Source: Prevotella sp.
Lineage (GTDB): Bacteria; Bacteroidota; Bacteroidia; Bacteroidales; Bacteroidaceae
Assembly (NCBI GenBank): GCA_017449495.1
Contig: JAFTFO010000024.1
Coordinates: 1 to 64,000 of the forward strand
Length of the DNA: 64,000 nt
Reading direction: 5' to 3'
Shown: positions 18,519 to 27,520 of the stretch, one piece after another
Numbering within the stretch: the first letter of the stretch is position 1
Layout: each line of letters begins with the position of its first letter
Made by a program: the position numbers and the translations under genes
The notes under the pieces: model-generated
Databases searched by the model: none
Told to the model about the DNA's origin: nothing
Seen by the model: only the letters and a program-made list of their open reading frames with translations

Positions 18519-20942
18519 ATGATGATAAAGAAAAGATTATTGGTAATTGCAGCGGTCTTGACTGGACTGACTGCGCAGGCTCGTGAGAGACAGTGTTTCG
18601 ACAAGGACTGGCGCTTCGTGCTGGCCGACTCCGTGCAAATGGCGGAGGCGGACTATAACGACTCGTGGTGGCGGCGGCTCGACGTACCGCACGATTGGGC
18701 GATAGAGGGTGACTTCTATGCCGGCCATCCCAGCGGAGCGGGTGGGGGAGCACTGCCCGGGGGTATCGGGTGGTATCGGAAGCACTTTACGCTGTCGAGA
18801 TACGACAGCGCACAGGACAGGGTGTTTCTGGAGTTCGACGGGGTGTATATGAACTCTACCGTATTCGTGAACGGGCAGAAGGTGGGCTTCCGGCCCTATG
18901 GCTACAGTTCGTTCGAATACGACATCACACCGTATGTCCGCGAGGGCGAGAACGTGGTGGCAGTGAAGGTGGACAATTCGGATCAGCCGAACTCCCGCTG
19001 GTACTCCGGCTGCGGTATCTATCGTCATGTCTGGCTGACGAAGACGGCACCCGTACACGTGGCCCACTGGGGTACGAACGTGCAGACAACCGTCGCCAAG
19101 GGTAAGGGCAAAGTGAATATAGAGGTGACGCTGGAGGGACAAGGTGCGGTGGAGAACACCCTGATCGACCCCAACGGCAAGGTGGTGGGGCGGTCGAAGG
19201 GCCTGAAGTCGGCCATCACCGTCAACAAGCCGCTGCTCTGGAGTTGTGAGACCCCCCATATATATAAGGTTCGCACACAGGTGAAGGTGGGTGGCAAGGT
19301 GGTGGACACCTACGAGACTACGACGGGCTTCCGCTCCTTTAAGTTCGATGCACAGACGGGCTTCTGGCTGAACGGCAAGAACTTTAAGTTGAATGGTGTC
19401 TGCGAGCACCACGACTTCGGCTGCTTGGGAGCCGCCCTGAATGAGGACGCGCTGCACCGTAAGTTGACGAAACTGAAGGCGATGGGCGTGAACTCCATCC
19501 GTTCGTCGCATAACCCTCCCGCACAGGAATTGTTGAACATGTGCGACACGATGGGACTGATCGTGATGGACGAGAGTTTCGACATGTGGCGCCGCAAGAA
19601 GACGCAGAACGACTATGCCCGCTTCTTCGACGAGTGGCACGAGCGCGACCTGAGCGACCTGCTGCTGCGTGACCGTAACCACCCGAGCATCCTGATGTGG
19701 TCGATCGGCAATGAGGTGCTGGAGCAGTGGTCTTCGGCTGAGGCCGACACGTTGACCTTGGAGCAGGCCAACCTGATCCTGAATGCCGGGCACGACGCCT
19801 CGACACTCGCCAAGGAGGGCGAACTGAGCGTGCAGTCACTCCTGACACAGCATCTGGCGGAGATCGTGAAGCGCTACGACACGTCTCGCCCCGTCACGGC
19901 TGGCTGCAACGAGCCGTCGCCCAATAACCACCTCTTCAAGAGCGGAGCCATCGACCTGATTGGATTCAACTATCACCACCAGTGGGTGAAGGATGTGCCG
20001 CAGAACTTCCCGGGCAAGTCGTTCATCTTCTCAGAGAGCGTATCGGCCCTGCAGACGCGTGGCTTCTATATGATGCCGTCGGACTCTATCTATGTGGCAC
20101 CGAAGGAGTGGTGGCTGCCCTATACCGATCCCTCGTATATGTGTTCGGCCTACGACAACATGCACGCCTCGTGGAGTTCGACGCACGAAGAGACGTGGGA
20201 CGTGGTGAAGCACACACCGTATGTCGGTGGACAGTATATCTGGACGGGCTTCGACTATATCGGTGAGCCCACGCCCTACGGCTTCCCCGCCCGCAGCAGT
20301 TACTTCGGCATCATCGATCTGGCGGGCTTCCCGAAGGACACCTATTATATGTATCAGAGTGAGTGGACACAGAAGCCGATGCTGCACCTCTTCCCGCACT
20401 GGAACTGGTTGCCCGGACAGGAGATCGATATGTGGTGCTACTACAACAATGCCGACGAGGTGGAATTGTTCATCAACGGCAAGAGCCAGGGGGTGAAGAG
20501 GAAGACCGAACCTGCTGTTGACGGCTGGAAGGCCGGACTCTGCACGGAGTATCACGTCGGCTGGCGGGTGAAGTATGAGCCGGGCGAGGTGAAGGCCATG
20601 AGCCGCAAGGATGGCAAGACCGTCTGCGAACAGACGATAAAGACCGCAGGCCAGCCAGACCATCTCCGCCTCTCGGTAGACTATCAGGGCAAGGAGACCA
20701 CCTTCGTCTGCGTGGAGGTGGTCGATAAGGACGGCAATCTCTGTCCGTGGGCCGAGGATCAGGTCTACTTCGACAGCGACGCAGAGATCATCGGCACCGA
20801 CAACGGTTGCCAGACCTCGATGGAGAACTTCAAGGCACCGCAGCGCAAGGCCTTCTTCGGCAAGTGCCTCGTGGTGGTGAAGGGCAAGGGCACACTGAAG
20901 GCCCAGTCGCCGATGCTGAAGCCGGCAGAGATCAAACTATAA
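18519..20942 (+). CDS. GH2 beta-galactosidase-like enzyme
   Basis: A secreted or periplasmic GH2 enzyme, 807 residues with a signal peptide ending near AQA (about residue 21). The sugar-binding jelly roll (WRRLDVPHDWAIEGDF) is followed by the Ig-like domain and the TIM barrel. IGNEV marks acid/base Glu399 and IFSESVS marks nucleophile Glu506. A DUF4982-like and a further beta domain lie at the C-terminus, as in many Bacteroidota beta-galactosidases. In a hemicellulose context it would remove beta-galactosyl side units, but other GH2 specificities are possible. It lies 23 bases after the AraC gene and is followed by an intrinsic terminator. Confidence 0.88.
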   Translation: MMIKKRLLVIAAVLTGLTAQARERQCFDKDWRFVLADSVQMAEADYNDSWWRRLDVPHDWAIEGDFYAGHPSGAGGGALPGGIGWYRKHFTLSRYDSAQDRVFLEFDGVYMNSTVFVNGQKVGFRPYGYSSFEYDITPYVREGENVVAVKVDNSDQPNSRWYSGCGIYRHVWLTKTAPVHVAHWGTNVQTTVAKGKGKVNIEVTLEGQGAVENTLIDPNGKVVGRSKGLKSAITVNKPLLWSCETPHIYKVRTQVKVGGKVVDTYETTTGFRSFKFDAQTGFWLNGKNFKLNGVCEHHDFGCLGAALNEDALHRKLTKLKAMGVNSIRSSHNPPAQELLNMCDTMGLIVMDESFDMWRRKKTQNDYARFFDEWHERDLSDLLLRDRNHPSILMWSIGNEVLEQWSSAEADTLTLEQANLILNAGHDASTLAKEGELSVQSLLTQHLAEIVKRYDTSRPVTAGCNEPSPNNHLFKSGAIDLIGFNYHHQWVKDVPQNFPGKSFIFSESVSALQTRGFYMMPSDSIYVAPKEWWLPYTDPSYMCSAYDNMHASWSSTHEETWDVVKHTPYVGGQYIWTGFDYIGEPTPYGFPARSSYFGIIDLAGFPKDTYYMYQSEWTQKPMLHLFPHWNWLPGQEIDMWCYYNNADEVELFINGKSQGVKRKTEPAVDGWKAGLCTEYHVGWRVKYEPGEVKAMSRKDGKTVCEQTIKTAGQPDHLRLSVDYQGKETTFVCVEVVDKDGNLCPWAEDQVYFDSDAEIIGTDNGCQTSMENFKAPQRKAFFGKCLVVVKGKGTLKAQSPMLKPAEIKL

Positions 20943-20950
20943 ACGATTGA

Positions 20951-20985
20951 GGGGATGTCCAGAAGGGCATCCCTTTATTGTTTTA
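20951..20985 (+). terminator. intrinsic terminator after GH2
   Basis: A 9-bp stem, 20952-20960 with 20965-20973 (one G-T pair), and a 4-base AGAA loop, followed by TTTATTGTTTT. Confidence 0.8.
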
Positions 20986-21021
20986 TGCCTTAGATTGTTA
21001 ATATTGCCTAATTCTTGGCAA

Positions 21022-21069
21022 AAACTTGGTACTTTGTATTGCAAGGTACTAAGTTTTTGCTTACCTTTG
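21022..21069 (+). promoter_or_regulatory. promoter with imperfect dyad upstream of padR-like gene
   Basis: The -7 element TACCTTTG lies at 21062-21069. Directly upstream, the arm 21022-21035 is the inverted match of 21043-21056 at 12 of 14 positions, with 7 bases between. Each arm contains GGTACT. The dyad covers the -33 zone, so it is a likely operator, plausibly for the PadR protein itself. Confidence 0.6.
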
Positions 21070-21099
21070 CAGCCGAAAGTCATTTAAAACTGCAATGGT

Positions 21100-21453
21100 A
21101 TGAACATCGAAAATGCAAAGTCACAGATGCGCAAGGGCATGCTCGAGTACTGCGTGCTGCTGTTGTTGAAGCACCGTCCCTCGTATGCCAGCGACATCAT
21201 CCAGCAACTGAAGAACGCCGAGTTGCTCGTGGTGGAGGGAACGCTCTACCCGCTGCTGACCCGACTGAAGAACGACGGACTGCTCTGCTACGAATGGCAG
21301 GAGTCTACTCAAGGGCCTCCCCGCAAGTATTACGCCCTCAGTCCTGAGGGTGAGAAGTTTCTCGAAGGACTCGAAGGAGCCTGGACAGAACTCTCAAACA
21401 CAGTTAACTATCTCAAGAACATTCACCTTATTAATAATAAAGAAGAAAAATGA
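21100..21453 (+). CDS. PadR-family transcriptional regulator
   Basis: A small cytoplasmic winged-helix repressor of 117 residues, the normal size for short PadR proteins. The winged helix runs from about residue 10 to 85 (MLEYCVLLLLKHRPSYASDI, then VVEGTLYPLLTRLKNDGLL and PPRKYYALSPEG). A short C-terminal helix serves for dimerisation. Its stop overlaps the start of the PspC gene as ATGA. PadR-PspC pairs are a recurrent arrangement in Bacteroidota and Firmicutes, often linked to envelope stress. The dyad over its promoter fits autoregulation. Confidence 0.9.
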   Translation: MNIENAKSQMRKGMLEYCVLLLLKHRPSYASDIIQQLKNAELLVVEGTLYPLLTRLKNDGLLCYEWQESTQGPPRKYYALSPEGEKFLEGLEGAWTELSNTVNYLKNIHLINNKEEK

Positions 21454-23147
21454 AAAAGAACATTACCATTAATCTCTGTGGCCGTCTCTTCCAGATTGAT
21501 GAAGATGCATACGAGATGCTGCAGCACTATATAGAGTCACTACGTTCATCGTTTGGCCGCCAAGAAGGAGGCGAAGAGATTGTCGACGACATCGAAGCCC
21601 GTATCGCAGAGCTTTTCGACGAACTTCGACAGAACGGTATTGAGGCAATCACCATTGAACACGTGAAGGAAATCATAACCCGAATTGGGGAGCCAGAACA
21701 ACTAACTGGCGACGAAGGCGAACAGAAAGGCGAGGATAGCGAAAGTCATCGCTACGACTCGTTCCAGTCTGCCGCCAACGGTATCCGCGATGAAATCCGA
21801 TCTCGCACAGCAGGCAAGAAACTCTTTCGCAATCCCAAGGACAAGATGCTGGCGGGTGTGCTCTCTGGCTTTGCGACATACACCAATACCGATTCCGTCA
21901 TCTGGCGACTGGCTACCGTCGTGTTCACAGCTTGCTACGGCATCGGCCTGATAGCCTATATCGTTCTGGCTATCGTACTGCCTGAGGCCAAGACGCCAGA
22001 GCAGATGCTCCAGATGGAGGGCAAGGAGGTGACACCGCAGAACTTGGCCGATGTTGTGGTGGAGAAAAACGAGACTGCCACTCAGAGCCCCAACCTGCTA
22101 CGCTCACTCTTCTCCATACTGCTGAAACTGCTCATTGGATTCTCCGTGGGCATAGCTCTCATTGTATGTCTGTTTCTCTGCGTATGTGCTCTGGTTGCTC
22201 TTGTAATGGTGGTCTGCGCCCTCGTTCTACCCGTCTCCAGCAGTATGCCATGGAGTTTGGAGTCATTAGGACTGGCGGGACTCTATCAGTCTAATCCCAT
22301 GGTGATTGTGCTCTTCACCTTCACACTGTTCATGCTGTTGCTGATTCCTATCTACGCCATCATCCACATGGTGCTCTCACTTACGGGCAAGACACAGCCG
22401 ATGGGCATCGGGCAGCGCATCACACTCATTCTCCTCTGGATAGCAGCCCTCTGCTGTGTAGTGCCCTGTGGCATCATCATGAATCAATGTAGTGAGGAAT
22501 TCTTTTACCATAAGTATGAAAATCATGTCAGTTATAGATATCAGGGCGTGAAGATGAGTGAGGAGGACAGAGACTTCCTGCGAAAGGGCGGATGGAACCT
22601 GCTGACGGCGGTCAACTGCGCCCATTATACCTGGAATGGGCAGTATCCCAATGGCGATCCTGACGTCCGTTATCTCGACACCTATAACGAGAACTGCGAG
22701 GCCGTGCTTCGCGTGGAGCGTAACCAAGAGGTTGAGCCTGGTGTCTATCGTCTGGACTGTTTGGTGCGTGCCGAAGGACCTGGGGCATACGTCTATGCAA
22801 TGGCTGAGGATAGTACCTACCTCGTGGAGATTCCGGCATACGAGGACAAGCCTGCCGGACTCTATGAATTGCTGCTGCAGGAGCAGGAGTATGGGCAGGA
22901 CAAGGTCGCCAGTCTGAAATTCCTCAACCTGAAAGTAGACTCGGCAGATGTGCGTAATCACGCCGAATATCTCAACAGTTGGTCAGTGGTTACCATCGAC
23001 AACATCGTTTCCACCGATGGCACCATAGCCTACGGTATGACAAGCGACAGGACCATCACGAATCAAGATTGTCGAGCCAAGTGGTTCTCCGCCACCGACT
23101 TCACCCTCACCCGCACCGGCGACCTGCCGAAAGGGAAGAAGAAATAA
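21450..23147 (+). CDS. PspC-domain membrane protein
   Basis: A 565-residue inner membrane protein. The N-terminal part (about 1-115) is an acidic helical region. It is followed by a PspC domain (about 123-180: KKLFRNPKDKMLAGVLSGFA with its membrane helix). Two or three more membrane helices lie between about 215 and 350, and a soluble C-terminal domain of about 200 residues follows. The N-terminal region with IEARIAELFDELRQ and the C-terminal domain are shared by PspC proteins downstream of PadR genes in this phylum. Their function is not known; envelope stress sensing is inferred from the PspC domain. It is translationally coupled to padR. Confidence 0.85.
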   Translation: MKKNITINLCGRLFQIDEDAYEMLQHYIESLRSSFGRQEGGEEIVDDIEARIAELFDELRQNGIEAITIEHVKEIITRIGEPEQLTGDEGEQKGEDSESHRYDSFQSAANGIRDEIRSRTAGKKLFRNPKDKMLAGVLSGFATYTNTDSVIWRLATVVFTACYGIGLIAYIVLAIVLPEAKTPEQMLQMEGKEVTPQNLADVVVEKNETATQSPNLLRSLFSILLKLLIGFSVGIALIVCLFLCVCALVALVMVVCALVLPVSSSMPWSLESLGLAGLYQSNPMVIVLFTFTLFMLLLIPIYAIIHMVLSLTGKTQPMGIGQRITLILLWIAALCCVVPCGIIMNQCSEEFFYHKYENHVSYRYQGVKMSEEDRDFLRKGGWNLLTAVNCAHYTWNGQYPNGDPDVRYLDTYNENCEAVLRVERNQEVEPGVYRLDCLVRAEGPGAYVYAMAEDSTYLVEIPAYEDKPAGLYELLLQEQEYGQDKVASLKFLNLKVDSADVRNHAEYLNSWSVVTIDNIVSTDGTIAYGMTSDRTITNQDCRAKWFSATDFTLTRTGDLPKGKKK

Positions 23148-23177
23148 ATGTCAGACAAATGTCAGGTAGTTTCTTCG

Positions 23178-23205
23178 TTGGATTCCAATGGAAAGACTAC
23201 CTTTG
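23178..23205 (+). promoter_or_regulatory. promoter of the double-thioredoxin gene
   Basis: TTG at 23178-23180 and TACCTTTG at 23198-23205, 17 bases apart. It lies inside the longest open frame and so favours ATG 23230 over 23188. Confidence 0.65.
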
Positions 23206-23229
23206 CAATCAAAATCAACAAATAAGAAT

Positions 23230-26076
23230 ATGAAAAAGAAAACTATCATCACCGCATTGCTGGCGCTGGTCGGAATGACAGCAATGGCACAAAAAGAAAT
23301 TGTTTGGCAGAATCCTTCGGCTTTTATGGGTGAGAGTAGTGCCGAGTTTAAGGTTACCAAAGTTGAACTGAAAGAAACGGAAACAGTTCTGCACTTCAGT
23401 GCTAAATACGCTCCCCACCACTGGATAAGGTTTGCTAAGGAGTCGTTCCTGAGAACACCAGACGGGAAAAAGTATGTCGTTACGAGTGGGGCCAAGACCA
23501 TCGAGGGGGAGAGCGACCTGCAACTCGATTCGCTCTTCTGGATGCCTGATAGTGGCGAGGCCGATTTGGCCCTGCACTTCAAACCTGTGCCGCTCGACAC
23601 CAAAGAAATGGATTTCATAGAGGGCTACGATGAAGGGGCTTTCCGCTTTTGGAATATCTGCGACGAAAGCAACAAGAAGAAACTTGAGATTCCTGCCGAT
23701 TGGAAAGACGTGAAATATGCGAAAGACGAGACATTGCCTGCCGCTAAGATCAATAAAGGGGTGGCTACCATCAAGGTGAAGATGCTGGGCTACAAACCTG
23801 ACATGAAAATGGAATTCTACGTGGGCGGATTTGTGCCCTTGGAATCTACGGAACAAATGGACAAGTTGTTCCCGTTTGCTGATGATGGAACGCTGAAGGT
23901 TGAGATTCCCCTGTGGCTGACTCGCGAGGTGACTATTGGCGTCGAGGGCATATCTTACCCCCACATAATGATTGCCCCAGGACAGGAAACTTCCATTCTG
24001 ATGAAGGTCACCGATGACCATCGTCCGTTCCTGGCCTTCAAGGGCTTCCTCGCTAAGACCAATATGGATTTGGTGGATGCCTATGACATGCACAAATCAT
24101 TTACAGATGATGATGAGACCTTTTTGAAGGTCAGAGAGTGCAAGACGCCTGACGAACGATTGCGGTGCCTGACGGACATCTTCAATCAGCGGATTGCTGC
24201 TATCGAGAAAACGAAATATACCACTGCTGCAAAAGACCTGCTCTCGATGACCGTAGAAGAGAATTATACGAGATGGACACATCTGTTTGCAAGCACTTTC
24301 TGCCAGTATCAGGTTGGTGAAGACGGGAAAGTCTATAGGACCTTTGAGAATTTTGAAGAAAACTACAAAAAGTGTATGGATATGCTTCCCCTTTCCGGAG
24401 AGGCTGCCGCTTACAGTTGGAAATATCTGAACGAGCCCGCATCACCATGCAGTCTGGCGTTCTGGTACACGACGATAGACAATTTTGACAAGAATGCAAA
24501 AGAAAAGAATGCCTATAACGTAGAACTCCGTAAGATTCCATCTGTGTTGGGTTCATACGACAAGAGTATTGCCGATACGATGCTCAAGGATTTGGCCTTT
24601 GAGGATTGTAAAGACGTAGTCCGAGAATATCTGGTCGAGCAGGAGCAGATAGTCCGGCAACTAACTGGTCAGGAAAGCATATTCTATCAGACATACGACG
24701 ATGTCGCCCCAGAGAACATCCTCCAGACCATCCTCGACAGGTATAAGGGCAAGGCCGTGCTCATCGACATCTGGGCCACTTGGTGCGGCCCCTGCCGTTA
24801 TGGACACAAGGTTATGGCACCGATGAAGGAGGAAATGAAGGGCAAGAACATCCAGTTTGTATATATCACTTCTCCCTCGTCACCCCTGAAGACTTGGCAT
24901 GAGATGATCAAGGACATCGATGGTGACCACTATTATCTGACGAAGGAGCAATACAACTACATCCTCAGCAAGTACGACTCTGACGGCATCCCCACCTATG
25001 CCATCTATAACACCCTGGGTGAACAGACCTACAAGAACATCGGTTTCCCTGGCCTTGATCCCATTAAGAATGAGATAAAGAAAGCACTGAAGGGCTCGGC
25101 TCAGTCGAACAACTTCACTATTCATGGCAACTTCTCTAAAGTTGCAGAAGCTATGTCAAAGCAGGGTCTCAGTTTTGATTCCGTTACCCTTGTGAATAAT
25201 GCAATACCTGAAGTGGTTGCAAAAGAATCCATTCACGATGGCGTGTTCACTATCAAAGGAACGGTTGATAAGCCATATTGTGCCCAACTCAACATCAGCA
25301 TATCTTCAGAGGTCAATGGTGAAGTAAAGCGTAAGAATTACAGATTGCCCATTATCATCGAGCCGGGCGAAATACAATTCGATGGTAATAGTCAGATGCC
25401 CATAATTCAGGGAACACCCCTTAATGATGTGTTGTCTGATGTTATTTCAAAACGCAACACGCCCGATTTCATTGAGAAAGCCAAAGACCTTCTTATTCAG
25501 CACAAAGACGATGCAGTAGCAATCCCCTTACTGCTCATGTTGGACGGTTGTATGTTGGAGCCTGACACATTGCTGGCACTTATCAGTCAGTTAAGCGAAG
25601 ACTCCCAACACCATCCTCCTGTCGCCAAAGTAAAGGAAAAGGCCGAGTTTCTCCTGACACGACCAAAAGAGGGGGACATGTTCAAGGACTTCGCTGTTGA
25701 CTACGACGGCAAGACCACCCACCTAAGCGATTACGTGGGACGAGGAAAATATGTACTTGTTGATTTCTGGGCCTCATGGTGCGGCCCATGCCGACAAGAA
25801 ATCCCTAACCTTGTTGCCCTTTATAAGAAGTATAAGGATAAGGATTTTCAGATGCTTGGCGTTGCAGCACAGGATAATCCAGAAACCTCATTGAAAGCCA
25901 TCGATGAAATGCAGATACCTTATCCTCAGATACTTAACTCTCAGAAGATAGCAACCGACCTCTATGGCATTGAGGCTATCCCCGAAACCATCCTCTTTGC
26001 CCCCGACGGCACCATCCTCGCCCGTGGGTTGCGCGGTGAGAAAATAGGGAAGAAACTTGCAGAAATCTTCGAGTAA
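23230..26076 (+). CDS. secreted double thioredoxin-fold protein
   Basis: A 948-residue exported thiol-disulfide protein with signal peptide 1-20. An Ig-like module (about 20-150) is related to the C-terminal module of the genes at 43094 and 48989. A helical region follows, then a thioredoxin domain with WCGPC (Cys519). A DUF4369-like beta domain lies near 630-740, and a second TlpA/ResA-type thioredoxin with WCGPC (Cys851) completes the protein. One thioredoxin per protein is normal, so this looks like two family members joined. Bases from about 24700 match the gene at 45021 (from 45768) at roughly nine in ten positions over 100 bases, a sign of recent module duplication. The likely role is reduction of periplasmic disulfides or cytochrome maturation thiols; the substrate is unknown. 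Confidence 0.85.
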   Translation: MKKKTIITALLALVGMTAMAQKEIVWQNPSAFMGESSAEFKVTKVELKETETVLHFSAKYAPHHWIRFAKESFLRTPDGKKYVVTSGAKTIEGESDLQLDSLFWMPDSGEADLALHFKPVPLDTKEMDFIEGYDEGAFRFWNICDESNKKKLEIPADWKDVKYAKDETLPAAKINKGVATIKVKMLGYKPDMKMEFYVGGFVPLESTEQMDKLFPFADDGTLKVEIPLWLTREVTIGVEGISYPHIMIAPGQETSILMKVTDDHRPFLAFKGFLAKTNMDLVDAYDMHKSFTDDDETFLKVRECKTPDERLRCLTDIFNQRIAAIEKTKYTTAAKDLLSMTVEENYTRWTHLFASTFCQYQVGEDGKVYRTFENFEENYKKCMDMLPLSGEAAAYSWKYLNEPASPCSLAFWYTTIDNFDKNAKEKNAYNVELRKIPSVLGSYDKSIADTMLKDLAFEDCKDVVREYLVEQEQIVRQLTGQESIFYQTYDDVAPENILQTILDRYKGKAVLIDIWATWCGPCRYGHKVMAPMKEEMKGKNIQFVYITSPSSPLKTWHEMIKDIDGDHYYLTKEQYNYILSKYDSDGIPTYAIYNTLGEQTYKNIGFPGLDPIKNEIKKALKGSAQSNNFTIHGNFSKVAEAMSKQGLSFDSVTLVNNAIPEVVAKESIHDGVFTIKGTVDKPYCAQLNISISSEVNGEVKRKNYRLPIIIEPGEIQFDGNSQMPIIQGTPLNDVLSDVISKRNTPDFIEKAKDLLIQHKDDAVAIPLLLMLDGCMLEPDTLLALISQLSEDSQHHPPVAKVKEKAEFLLTRPKEGDMFKDFAVDYDGKTTHLSDYVGRGKYVLVDFWASWCGPCRQEIPNLVALYKKYKDKDFQMLGVAAQDNPETSLKAIDEMQIPYPQILNSQKIATDLYGIEAIPETILFAPDGTILARGLRGEKIGKKLAEIFE

Positions 26077-26127
26077 GCTGTTTAAGATGCCTTTCAACAG
26101 AGTAAGGGATGCCTTCTAAGGGTGATG

Positions 26128-26161
26128 GAGGAGGGTGTCTCATTTTGAGATGACCCTCCTC
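26128..26161 (+). terminator. hairpin after the double-thioredoxin gene
   Basis: A 9-bp GC-rich outer stem (26128-26136 with 26153-26161) and a 5-bp inner stem (TCTCA/TGAGA), separated by a small bulge. The tail is not U-rich, so it may be a processing or stabilising hairpin instead of a true terminator. Confidence 0.5.
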
Positions 26162-26170
26162 TGTCGATCA

Positions 26171-26265
26171 TAGAAAATTTTAACGCTAGCGTTTGCCTAT
26201 AGCCAAACGGTTGTTTGAGTACAGCCAAACGGTAGTAAGGATAGGGTAAAACCCCTGCGCAGATG
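26171..26265 (-). repeat. dispersed 22-bp-unit intergenic element, copy 1
   Basis: This segment matches the reverse complement of 51559-51683. Shared parts include AAAATTTTAACG, the unit GTTTGCCTATAGCCAAAC and AAGGATAGGGTAAA. Copy 1 has two 22-bp units where copy 2 has three. It lies in a 543-base gene-free stretch. Confidence 0.75.
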
Positions 26266-26291
26266 CCTGTTTAACCCTATAAACAGGCATC
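26262..26291. repeat. 11-bp-stem hairpin in gene-free stretch
   Basis: GATGCCTGTTT (26262-26272) pairs perfectly with AAACAGGCATC (26281-26291) around an 8-base loop. More GATGCC/GGCATC motifs are scattered between 26086 and 26336. Confidence 0.6.
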
Positions 26292-26403
26292 ATCGTCCCT
26301 GTTATCAGGCATCAGCAACAACGATGCAAGGCATCTGCAACAACGTAAGGTGCCACCTCTCTCCGAGTTCTCTGGCTCCTTCCTCCGACATTCAGAAAGT
26401 CGC

Positions 26404-26424
26404 ATGGTCGCATATGCGACCGTG
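26404..26424. other. 16-bp perfect palindrome
   Basis: GGTCGCATATGCGACC at 26406-26421 is a perfect palindrome, about 150 bases before the Fic promoter. It could be a dimeric protein site or a small hairpin; its partner is unknown. Confidence 0.55.
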
Positions 26425-26454
26425 CAACCATTCGAGGCGCAAAGGGCTGACCTT

Positions 26455-26510
26455 GAGAAAGGTGGCAGGAAAGTGGGAGAAAGGTGGCAGGAAAGTGGGA
26501 GAAAGGTGGC
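26455..26510. repeat. 22-bp tandem repeat, 2.5 copies
   Basis: The unit GAGAAAGGTGGCAGGAAAGT plus GG is repeated exactly at 26455-26476 and 26477-26498, then half a unit to 26510. It lies about 40 bases before the Fic -33 region. Confidence 0.8.
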
Positions 26511-26550
26511 ACCTTTCTTTAAGGGCAATCGCAAATAATTTGGTGTTTTC

Positions 26551-26581
26551 TTGCCTATATCATCAAAAATGAGTATCTTTG
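26551..26581 (+). promoter_or_regulatory. promoter of the fic gene
   Basis: TTG at 26551-26553 and TATCTTTG at 26574-26581 with 20 bases between, 38 bases before ATG 26620. Confidence 0.7.
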
Positions 26582-26619
26582 CACAGGAAAAGGTAATCAG
26601 AACTTGCCGATAGAAGAAG

Positions 26620-27360
26620 ATGGAGTATATATCTGTTTTAGAAATGCCCCTGCTTGCTGTGCTACGCGAACAAATGTCAAGCAGGCTGAAAGGTGGTATC
26701 TATCATCGTACGCAGATTGACTTGACGTATAATTCCAACCATATTGAGGGTAGCCGTCTGACATATGACCAGACGCGCTACATCTTCGAAACGAATACGA
26801 TTGGCATTACCAATGAGACGGTCAATGTAGATGATATCGTGGAAACCGTCAACCATTTCCGCTGCATAGATTATATTATCGACCATGCGGAAGAGCATAT
26901 AACGGAGAAGATGATGAAACACCTGCACCTGCTATTGAAAACAGGAACATCGGATAGCCGTAAAGATTGGTTTGCCGTAGGGGATTACAAACGATTGCCT
27001 AATGAGGTTGGTGGTCAGGAAACATGTTCGCCAGAGGAAGTCCATCGCCAGATGAAGACTTTGCTGAGCAACTATCATGCGAAGAGAGTGAAGACTTTTG
27101 AGGACATTCTTGACTTTCATGTCCGCTTTGAGCAGATTCATCCATTCCAGGATGGTAATGGCAGGGTAGGGCGGCTGCTGATGTTCAAGGAGTGCCTGGC
27201 TAACAGCATTGTTCCATTCATCATCACCGATGAATTGAAGATGTTCTATTATCGTGGCCTTCGTGAGTGGGGCCACGTCGACGGCTATTTAACCGATACC
27301 TGTCTGACAGCGCAGGATCAGTATAAAACCCTGCTGGACTATTTTAAGATCAAATACTAA
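26620..27360 (+). CDS. Fic-domain protein, class II (self-inhibited)
   Basis: A likely nucleotidyl (usually AMP) transferase acting on a protein hydroxyl in the cytoplasm. The core motif HPFQDGNGRVGR starts at catalytic His174 and is complete. Near the N-terminus, SNHIEG (Ser39 to Gly44) fits the inhibitory (S/T)xxxE(G/N) helix that blocks the ATP site in class II Fic proteins. At 246 residues it is shorter than the common 330-380-residue Bacteroidota Fic proteins and lacks their C-terminal winged helix. It has its own promoter and no antitoxin neighbour, as expected for a self-inhibited form. The target is unknown. Confidence 0.9.
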   Translation: MEYISVLEMPLLAVLREQMSSRLKGGIYHRTQIDLTYNSNHIEGSRLTYDQTRYIFETNTIGITNETVNVDDIVETVNHFRCIDYIIDHAEEHITEKMMKHLHLLLKTGTSDSRKDWFAVGDYKRLPNEVGGQETCSPEEVHRQMKTLLSNYHAKRVKTFEDILDFHVRFEQIHPFQDGNGRVGRLLMFKECLANSIVPFIITDELKMFYYRGLREWGHVDGYLTDTCLTAQDQYKTLLDYFKIKY

Positions 27361-27449
27361 TTTGTGGCTTTAAGGCCCCAAAAAGGCTAAAAGTTATTAA
27401 CTGGAATGTAGAAAAGGAAGTTTTTCTTCTTTTTCTGCTTTATTTTTGC

Positions 27450-27457
27450 TACCTTTG
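27450..27457 (+). promoter_or_regulatory. -7 element of the GH31-reductase-permease-GH9 operon
   Basis: TACCTTTG, 63 bases before ATG 27521. The downstream genes are close or overlapping and show no further -7 element before 34616. Confidence 0.65.
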
Positions 27458-27520
27458 CCGTCATAAAGCAAAGCAATGAGTCTTCGTGTGTATCTGGGCA
27501 AGTAACCAAACTATCTTGTA

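Noticed and set aside
26455..26510. Tandem repeat as a CRISPR array
   Set aside because: The repeats are contiguous with no unique spacers. The same holds for the 23-bp units at 47068 and the 22-bp units at 51599.
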